Assembly: GCF_032854445.1 (NCBI RefSeq)
Contig: NC_088304.1
Location: 31,977,810-32,041,809 of the forward strand
Length of the DNA: 64,000 nt
Origin: Liolophura sinensis
Taxonomy: Eukaryota > Mollusca > Polyplacophora > Chitonida > Chitonidae
Direction: 5' to 3'
Shown: piece after piece, positions 50,088-60,400 of the stretch
How the letters are laid out: every line of letters begins with the position of its first letter
Numbering within the stretch: position 1 is the stretch's first letter
The notes under the pieces: generated by a model
What the model was told of the DNA's origin: nothing
Seen by the model: only the letters and a program-made list of their open reading frames with translations
The model's database searches: none
Position numbers and translations under genes: made by a program

Positions 50088-53000
50088 CTGTAGCAAACAG
50101 ATTGAAACATGTCATGTACTAAAATCGACGATTTTAATCTCCGTCTTAAAACATTGGTGCTGAGACTTCTAAGTCATGGTTTTAGTATTAAGTGCCTCCA
50201 CACGAAGTTTCATACATTTTGCCAAACATATACCAGCCATTATTCACTACTTATAATCATAGAGTGTAAGCTTTATTGCACTATGCGCTTTGTACGTATG
50301 TATTTAATTACCGGTTAACTTCACCACTAGGGGGCTGTATAAACATAAACATGTGCAGTTTTAATATTATCGCTATGATTTATATGAGATTTCCTTTAAA
50401 GACGAATCTAAGAACTACGACATTCGTAGGCCTCTCTTACATCCATACTCCTAACAACACATGCGTCGCTCTCTACCTTTCGCTTTACATCTCTGTAACC
50501 ACTAGTAAGCTTTACACATAAGTGTTGAACGACGCCGAGGTCACTGTGGTTACGGTGATGAGGCCGGGAGTGATGTCAGAAAACACAAACAATCCGTCTC
50601 CATATTTGTCTCTAACAACACTTTATACACAAACATTCGATTTATATAGAGTATTTACAAAATGATTCTAACCAAAACATAAAACTATTATATTGATGAA
50701 AACTGATTAAATAGTTCCACGGGAGGACACGCGTGACGAGACTAAGCCTAAACTAGCCTATGAGCGTCTCCCAGGCTCCAAAGGTCAAACTTGCCTAGTG
50801 TAAAGCGCAAGGAGGAAAGCGACGCGTGTGCTGTAAGAAATATATCTTAAACCATCTAGGGGCGCTTCAGGCAAACCTCAACAACATGTTAATATCTCCA
50901 ACAAGCTTTAGGTGAGGGAACCTACTCTCAGAAAAATAATCTACTACATTTAACGGAAAGCCCGTTGTCAGTGTGACGCTGGAATCATCTGCTATAGGAG
51001 CAGACCATTCTGTTAAGAATAGTACATACATTCTATTTTGAGTGCGGCGTAAACACCATCAAAATGACACACTATGTTACGTTAATTTGACACAAAGATT
51101 TGTTAGATTAACAGGATAATACTATGACAGAGTGTTATGTTCTAATAAGGGAATACATTCTCGCCTCACTTAGACATCAGGCATTGTGTACTTTTTTCAG
51201 TGTATAGAGAGTTCTATTGCCAACACGGCCAAGGAGACTCATGATCTTCTCTAAATGAACAGGATTCATATCCCCATGACAACATTAACTTTTGATATGC
51301 AAACTGATATCCCTAACAGTTAAGTCTTGGATCAGCGTACAGATAGTCACTGATCATGATTCCATCAAGTAGGTCCTTTCTAGGTCATCTTCTTAAGGAA
51401 ACAAAATTGATTTATCCATTCATTTATTTATTTGATTGGTGTTTTACGCCATGCTCATTATGGAGAGAGGAAACTCACAACCACCAGCAGGTTGCTGACA
51501 GACTTTCTTACGTACGACTGGAGAGGAAGCCAGCATGAACTGGATTTGAATTCACAGCGACCGCATTGGTGGGAGGCTCCTGGGTCATTGTGCCGTGCTG
51601 GCGCACAACATCGCCTCGGCCACAGAGGCTCCGAAACTAAACTAATAGAATAACATACGCCTTACAAAGGCATAATATCACACCCAATCACGCTGATAAA
51701 CTTTAGTGGATATAATGTTCCTTCAGATGCCACACAAATATAAAACTCAACAGTATGAATGAAAACTTTGTTGTTTTACTCAAACTGGCTTCACGATTCA
51801 TCTGTAGAGGGTCAGTTTGGCTGAATATTTGGCCTGGACTAAATCTAGACTTGTGACGTCTAACAAATTGTAATCAACATCACTGCATTTTTTACATAAT
51901 TTTGCTTAAGCCATGGTGCTTGGGAGTATCTTATCATTTACATAATTGAATAATTTGAATAAACTCTAACCGAAATAGCTTGAAAAAGAGGTCGAATTTC
52001 ACCGGTTACGTGTGACCTTTGTGCCAACTATCACCCTCCATCCTGAAAGTCCTGTATTATGTTAATAAGACGGCCTCAGTGCAGACAACTGACCCCTCAC
52101 CCCTTAAGGCTTAACTTTTCCACCTGGAGAGGTTTAGTTCTTTTTGCTGAGTGGAAGCTCTCACCGGATGTTGATTCCTTGACGAACTGCACTGTTTCCT
52201 TCGTCCATATCAGTGTGATACAAGGCGTAAAACCAAAGACAAATGAGCTGAACTGTTTAAGTGATTTCTCATTTCTCCTCGATGAACTAGTTAGGAGGTC
52301 TCAAAAAACTAAACAAACGCATAATAATTATCTAGGCGTAATACCTTGATGCTCCCAGGTGACGAAGCCATTGTACGGAGAGTCAGTTCGGATAATGCAA
52401 TTCCAGTAATAGGGCCCTCCCTTTAAGTGATAGACCAACAATGGCCAAGTCGTTATCAAGACATCACACCCACGTCGAAGATGTTCCATTGTTTCATTCA
52501 CTGAAACATATGTACTTCAGCTTTATGAATCCAAAAGAACGTTGCTTTTAACAGAACAAAAGAAGCAGACAAGGCTCGTTATGTTAATCATAGTTTTCTT
52601 TTTACAGTATCAAGAAGATGTCAATAAAAACCTGATACAAATCATGGGCTTATTAAATCGGGGCCCCGATAGTATTTCCGGCCAATGAAAATAAATAAAT
52701 AAACCAATGAAAAGAAGTATTTCGGATCCAAGTTCGACTATACGACCTTCGTATTGGTCATTCATACAGTTCTAAAAATAATAACAACAACAGTTCATAA
52801 AAAAAATTCTCTTTTTCTCAGACTTCAAAAAAGAAACTTTTTCCCAGTAATAAAAAAATTAGGAATAAAAATCTCTTTTTGCACCTTCAAAGAAACTTTT
52901 AATGGTTCCGAACTTATCACCTTGTGTAGAGTTTTCTCTGCAATGTTTAGCCTCGTATTCGTGGCTGATTCTGATTCTTAACAACCAAGGTTCTCGCCCA

Positions 53001-54281
53001 GTTTCATTACCTTTCACTTTGTAGCTCTCTCTCCGACAGGTTATCAGTCAGAGAACCACAGTACTGTGTCTACTTAAGAGTAGGGGATGTCTCACCTCTA
53101 TCGTGAACCCAGGCACCTTTACAGTTGATTCCTGCCGAGCGTTTCAGATACATGCACATCGACAGCACGGCAACCGGATATTTCACCAGAATCGCTACTT
53201 TTGGTCGTCCTTTATCTCCATAAAGTCTTGTCAGCTTCTGCTTTAAAGAATCTATCATCGGGTTCTCGTATTCTTCGGATTGGCACAACTCTCTCAGAGT
53301 CTTTGCCTTCTCTGAAAGAAATATAAACAAATTTCTGAGACTCTAATTAAGAGATTATGCAAATCAGTGGCAATGTTCGCTGAACGAGATTGAGTACTAG
53401 TTATTCTTAATTTTTGTTATTGTTTAACCGTGACCATACTCAAGAATGTTTCACGTATATGCAGCATGGTTTTACGTGTGAATGCATAGACGGAACCTAA
53501 GTGCTCGGTGCTAACCACCGCTCTTTGGCATGTTGAGTGGCGACCGTTCGCATGTTTGAGATACAGAAGTGCACCCCATATTGGTACGTATATACATATG
53601 TATGCTTGGGCTTTTAAGTGGTACTTGACAATTTTTCCGTCAGATGACGAGGAATCTATGATGAGGAGTCATACGTCGTTTGTACATACTGTGTCTTCCT
53701 GTAGGAGGCCGAGTATATGCCACCAAAGTGCTGTCGCCACTGAATCATATCATGCATTTGTATCTGAACTTATTTTGGCCGATACAAATTTGCACTCATT
53801 CTTTAAGCTTTCCGAATCGTTCACTGATCGAGTCTCCGTCTGTGTGAGTGCTTGGGATTTAACGTCGTAGTTAAAAATTTTTCAGTCTATGACGACGAAG
53901 GAATCCTTATAGTGTATGTAATGCGCCACCTTGTTGCAGGCGGATTTCCACTGTTCTTTTATTTGGTGCTGCTTCACTGAGACAACGAAGGTAAATAAGC
54001 CGCCCCGCCTGAGCCATTATACAGGTCAACCAGTTGTTCCATATCCCCATAATACTGAACTTCAAGCGAGGAAGCTACAAGTTCCTCTTTAGGTCTTTGG
54101 TGTGACCCGACTCAGGATTGAATTTGGATCTAAGTCCCTAGAAGCAGACATTCGACCTAGTTCATCGGGGCCGGTGAACTAAAGTATGAAAACTGGGTGT
54201 CGTTCGGCATAGTTTGAATCGAAAAATCGTATGTATATATATATATATATTTTTTTTTTTAGTATGCATGTTTGGGCTTTT

Positions 54282-54342
<61 letters not shown>

Positions 54343-54389
54343 GTTATTTTATTTTATTTATATATATTTAGTATGTATGCTTGGGCTTT

Positions 54390-54425
<36 letters not shown>

Positions 54426-57400
54426 CATAGAAAACAGCCCTATATATATATATATATATAAAGGGGGCTGTTTTCTTGTCGTTTGGTTACTAATGAAACT
54501 TTTTGCTTAGTTTAAGCAGTAACTTGGCATTCTTACCATAGAAGGCTGTCACTAAAGGTGTCATAGGTTCTGAAAAGATGTCGTTCCTCAGTTTGGCCAA
54601 TGCAATACTTGTTGTATCTTTTTCTCCAGGTAGTCTACCCCATCAATACTCCTACATTCAGCACTGATGAACAGGGCATTTTGGAACAACTGAAATAGGT
54701 GAAAAACATCAAAGAGATTAGGACCACGGCGTTTATTGAACTGAAAGGAAGCGAAAACACATTTTCTGTTCTTGTCACATTTTACGACCCAGGTAGACAC
54801 GCAGGCGGATAACAGATATATTCTTATTTCTATAAAAATGCACGGAAAAAAATCTGTGAATACGTGGGCTCTTCATTTTGTTGTAACACGAACCTTAAAT
54901 TGATTACGTGATTCTTGGACTAAAAGTAACGCTGGATCTCCAAAACATTCATTAAAAACAAAACTAAAGACTTGGTTTATAAATACCATATTGGGTGAAA
55001 ATTTATTTATTTGATTGGTGTTTTACGCCGTACTCAAGAATATTTCGCTTCTACGTACCTGAAGTAAGCTAATGCAGTTCAGAAAAAACTTCGCCGTGCG
55101 AATCTTCAGTTATAGAAAGCATCTGAAAGGGTTGATTTATTGGTTTTTAACCAGGTCATGTAGATCACTGACATCCTATCAGATGGGCATTGGATAGTTC
55201 GGACATCTTGGTGATTGGTTCGTCCTCATGTCGATCTGACCAAACAAACATTATTCAATGCTTAACTAACGGAGTATTCACTGATTTGATACGCTTGAGG
55301 ATTTACGTCGTAGTTAGTTCGCTCATATTACGACGAGGGGTACTAAGGTGTATGGACACACACTGTGGGAGGGTGAGTACAGGCGGCCACAAAGCTGCAG
55401 TTTCATACCGAAGACACATCAGACACGACACTACTGAAATATCATGCTGAAAATACCAAACATGACACCACTGAAGTATCATGCCGAAGACACCAAACAT
55501 AACATCACTGAAGTATCATGCCGAGGACACCAGGCTTTTTTAGAAAATTCTTAGAGAAAAGGAGAGGGCAAGTAACCATATCCTCCCACCATAGGCTGCC
55601 GCCGTCGTATAAGTGAAATATTCATGAGTTCGGCGTAAAACATCAATCAAATAAACAAATAGATTTCAGACCATATATGATAACGTTGTTTTTGTTCCCA
55701 CTGATTCAAAATATGCATTCAACACCGCTAATGAATTGATAAATGTTAAATGTTAATAAAAAAATATATAAATGTATCTTACTCAAGCAGGCATGTTTCT
55801 TTTCCACGGCTTTTTCTACGCGAACATCAGCTCTTCTATGATATCAGAGAATTCCTTATTGCGTCTCTCCATCACTGGTGTGTGCTCTGGAAATCAATCA
55901 TGTTCACAAAGGAGCAATATTTAAGACTTAAAGGATAGATGAAAAAGGTAATACAAAACGACGAAAATGAAGAAGTGTGTGCATATTTTCTATTTTTAAT
56001 AACGTCTCCGTTTGATGCATATTTTCCATCTATGGTCGAAAACATTCGGAAATGATGTCATCTATCAACCTACTTGGAACGCGGGGCCAGCTTGGCGCGT
56101 CTAGTTCGACCTTTGACCTCAACAACGTCGTTTTGATAACTATCACCGTTGACCTCATCACAGTCGTCCACTTTATTTCCGAACTGACCGGTGGGTCCTC
56201 TGGAAACTGTAGTTTAAAGCCATTTCTCACCCCAAGATGTCAGCTGAGAAGCTTTTTTAGTACATTTACATGTTAGGCTCCATCATATACCCCAGCATAT
56301 TTTTATCCTTTAACTCAACACTCAATTACTCCCAGCCATCTGTCGTTTATATATTCTCCTAAAACAGTATTATTTTGTCCACTGAAGACTATAACCTTGC
56401 CGTTACTTGGGATATTGGAAAAAATGAAGAAAAAAATATATGCTGGTTGTTTTATTTCGTGCTATTATTAAAGGATATATGGAACGAAGAGTGCGGTTTT
56501 AAGCAAAGATAGGACAACAATATTGAGATTTTTTTCCCGTTTTTGAGATATACTTTACATTTTTAACAACCCATCTATTTATGCATTTTTCCATCATCAT
56601 CGCTGCTCAGATATATTCGGATCAATTTAACGCCCCCCATATCTCCCTCTCTCGATTCGGGGACTTCACACAAGTAAAATTCTTTTCATAGTTGTCACCA
56701 CTGAAGTCACCGGAGCAGGCTACCCAAGAAGAAAGATGATTAGCTCTTTTGTACATACACACGTTAGGCCAAATCATGTGCAAACATCATGTGCTCCATA
56801 ATAAAAAATTAAAACCAAGCGTTTCGTGTAAGTTTTAAGTACTATTTGATATTTAAAGTTATCCTGACTTAATTAAGAACGATTTCATCTATCTCTGCTC
56901 ATGAATGATAGCTATCACACTTCAGCCGTAGAAGATTAACCTGGTCACACCTACAACTTTTTTGCCTTTATTTTGTATTTTGTAAGTACTATGCTCTAAA
57001 CTTTATTCATAATTACTGGCTTATTTTTTCATGTCTTCCAGACACTAAAGCAATGGTCCGCGAACGCGCTCAAATTGACAATCTACACACAGTTACCATC
57101 CTTGTCAAGGGCGCTGGGGACGGTTCTATTTCGTTAATAAAATAGAAAGGATGCGTTGTGCTGTCAGAACGTCTGTTTCTTCAAAATTTGACACATTACA
57201 TTGTCCAAGGACAAAGGCAAAATGAATTTACATATAACTCGTCAGGCAGTTAAGTTTAAAGGAGAATTATTTACCATTACCCACATCATGTGGCCAACCG
57301 GCACTTATCCCGTGTATGGGATATAAAGAGGTGGCATCAAACAACAAGAATTTAGGTACTAACCACGACATTTGGATTAGCGCAACATGGGGCAACGATT

Positions 57401-60400
57401 CGATTTTTTAACGTTCTCTTACTTGTCGCCCCTCCAAAAGTAGCGGAATGCTGGTATTACAAGCAAGCGATGGGAGTGAGCGGCTTGTGTTCAATGGTGG
57501 CACACATCTCCCTTGATACTGAGTCAGCGGTACACAAACCACTATCTCCACGCCACTGCAGACACTGTTCAGAGCCACGCTGGTGTTGGAATATAGGGGA
57601 TAATGTCCGTAACTGGCCACTGGAACGAATCCAGCCGAGAAATTACAAAATAGCTAAGGCCGTGGGAAGAACACCACCGCTGTTTGAGCAGTGTTTTACA
57701 TCTTACGCAGTCGTCGGATGTCTCCGTGGCTTGTGTCCACGCGCCTGGCTCCATAGATACTGTCACCCCAGATGACAAAGTTGTAGGCCTGTGTCTGCCT
57801 AAATCGGCTTCACATGCTCATCAAATTCTGGGCAACGCTACCATCTCAGGAAGCACCTTTCATTTTAACTTCAACTAAATCTACAGGTTTCTCCACGTAA
57901 TAAATCGTTCACTTCTGACAGTTTTTTTTATTGGTTTGACTTAAAATCATCATTCCTCCATCGTCGCAAAACTGGTCAAATTTAGAGCTCGAACTGACAT
58001 TGAAAGGTTCTAAATGTGCATTTATTGGCCAATAACTGTAACGTGCCTCGCTCTGATTGGATGATTTATTTCCCACCCATTCCACTGACATGGACTTGTC
58101 CAAAATCATAACGACACAACCTAGACCGTTACATATTAACAAAAAGGAGAAAGCGGTTGTTTTCGGTGTTATCACCCCTCTCCCACCCACCTAATGGCTC
58201 CATTATTTCATAATGGTATGTTAGAAAAGAAATAAAACGTAGTTTGCCATGCTCAAATCACCGAGATAATGCACAGCAGACCATGAGTTTGTTGTCCACT
58301 GTTGAAGAACTCGGGATGCCCCCTCGTTTAAACACACTCTTAGTTGGGGGCTGTGTGCAAATATGCACATTAAATAGAGATGACCTTTCAAACAACGTCG
58401 AATGTGTCACGCTACAGGCCCGCCGGTACATTTATCTCCCGAGTAATATCATTTCATGCTGTTTATGTTTATTAAATAAAAAAATTGAGTTTTTTTTTTA
58501 GCTTGTTAGATTTGCTTGTGATTTATATCAAGGGGAACTATCGGAATTTCCTTCAGTGTTATTTAGCATAGCTTATACATATCGCATCTGTTTTTCCATT
58601 TTTGATATTTTACACCAGGCGCCGAGAAGTGGAAAAAGAAACATTTGCTTTATGACGTTCCAGTCTGGGCTCAGCGGTATGACGCCATAATACATGTACA
58701 GTAAACTTTTACATTTCTACGTGACGCAACAATAAGACACAACGTCATACATACACAGCTTTGAGGTACCCAGGTCAACTGCAATGGAATAAGTTTGCCG
58801 NNNNNNNNNNNNNNNNNNNNNNNNNNNNNNNNNNNNNNNNNNNNNNNNNNNNNNNNNNNNNNNNNNNNNNNNNNNNNNNNNNNNNNNNNNNNNNNNNNNN
58901 NNNNNNNNNNNNNNNNNNNNNNNNNNNNNNNNNNNNNNNNNNNNNNNNNNNNNNNNNNNNNNNNNNNNNNNNNNNNNNNNNNNNNNNNNNNNNNNNNNNN
59001 TCGAGGATCCCCTGCAGTTCTTCCAAGGCAATGCGGGACCGTGGGTACTTGGGCCGCACACCTAGGAGCGCCTCAAACTCCTCCCGAAGTGCTCTGGCCT
59101 TTTGATGGTGCTTCATGGTACGCGCGATATCTGCGTTACACTAATAACATCAACTCTCGAATTGTAAATTTCGATAGCCGCCAGCCGTTTGAACTCATGT
59201 AAGAAAGCCTTGAGCCTCCGTTGCCTTTCACACGTGTGGACCCTATTATATCCGCAGGCCATGAAAAGCCGAAATCGGTTTTTAACACCCCGACCACAGC
59301 TAATACATGGCTTGGTGCTAAGACCCTTACGCAGACGGTTTAGGTGAACCACGCAGTACTCCCCCAGACAACTCTTACCACAGAGCTCCGTGAAGCCGAT
59401 GGGTAGCCACCGGCAATTATTGTAACCCCTTGCATGTTGTTGTTGTATACACAATTGGTGTAGAAGCATATCTGAGCAATGGGTATGTCTAATAGAACCC
59501 CAGAAGCTGGGAAAGGGGGGCTGGGGGCCTCTATTTGTTATGGGAAGGGCCCCAAGGGCGGTGGGCGTGCGCCAGAACCTATACTCTGTATACTACTTAC
59601 ATTTCTACGTGACGCAACAATAAGACACAACGTCATACATACAGAGGTCTGACGTACCCAGGTCAACTGCAATGGAATAAGTTTGCCGTTGATTGGTATA
59701 AAATGCACGACCTCTACAGAGGGAGGGAAAGAGAACGGCAGCATAAAATATATCGTCACATTTTCTTTATTTTTTGGGGTAGAATAGACGGTATTACCGG
59801 CCACGATAGCACAGTTTGTAGAGCGTCCGTTTCGGGAGGCGGTAGATCCAGGGTAAATCCTGGGTCGGGTCTCATCTAAGACCTTAAAATTGGAAGTTTA
59901 ACTTCCTGGCTTGAAAGCGTAAAGAAGATGCATATGACTGAAAAATTGTTAAATACGACCTAAAATCAAATCAAAAAAATTTGTCAAATCCCTCGAAAGC
60001 TGTGCATTCTCGGGATTTGACTTGGTACGAAACAAGGTACCAAGACGAAGGTGTTAAACCCTTAAACAAACACCGCTACGGTGGTATTAAACATTTAAGC
60101 AATCATTCAGTCATTTGAAAGGTTGTAATCTCTAATACATATTTAAGTTTTAGTTGTTGTTTCATGGCCTACATGTATTCAAGGCTGTTCCACTTATAAG
60201 ACAGTTATTATGCTTTTGGGTGGTCCCCTGATTTAATCAACGACCTTTGTCAGGTACAAGATTAACGCGGGACACCCCTCATCAGTCAGGGTACAATAGA
60301 TAAGTTTCGAGTTGGAACTCTTGGATACAGAACTACTGTGTCGTGTAACTTGAGAAAAATAGTCGGCAACCTTTGTTGACATTAACTTACCCATCACATG

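Larger units (their letters stand above)
50088..52344. other. RLR intron 7
   Basis: Contains the TA-flanked element at 50924-51203 and a family A SINE at 51419-51635. Phases on both sides are 1, so a further small symmetric exon could be hidden; I did not find one. RLRs usually have 8-20 residues (the STYVLV region) at this point that are missing here. Confidence 0.5.

Noticed and set aside
49600-50163. Plus-strand ORFs of 80-91 residues.
   Set aside because: Antisense shadows of the RLR CTD exon.
54214-54510. 98-residue ORF rich in Tyr/Ile.
   Set aside because: Translation of (TA)n microsatellite.
56074-56206. Possible RLR exon with acceptor CTACAG and donor CCAA|GTAGGT, reading as an acidic linker in one frame.
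   Set aside because: Its length (133) does not fit the phase 1 junctions on both sides, and exon 3 joins exon 4 directly with good alignment to RIG-I, leaving no need for it.
57408-57878. Candidate gene in a less AT-rich patch with several frames on both strands.
   Set aside because: No continuous frame over 100 residues, no recognised motif, and frames interrupted by stops; at best a decayed element.
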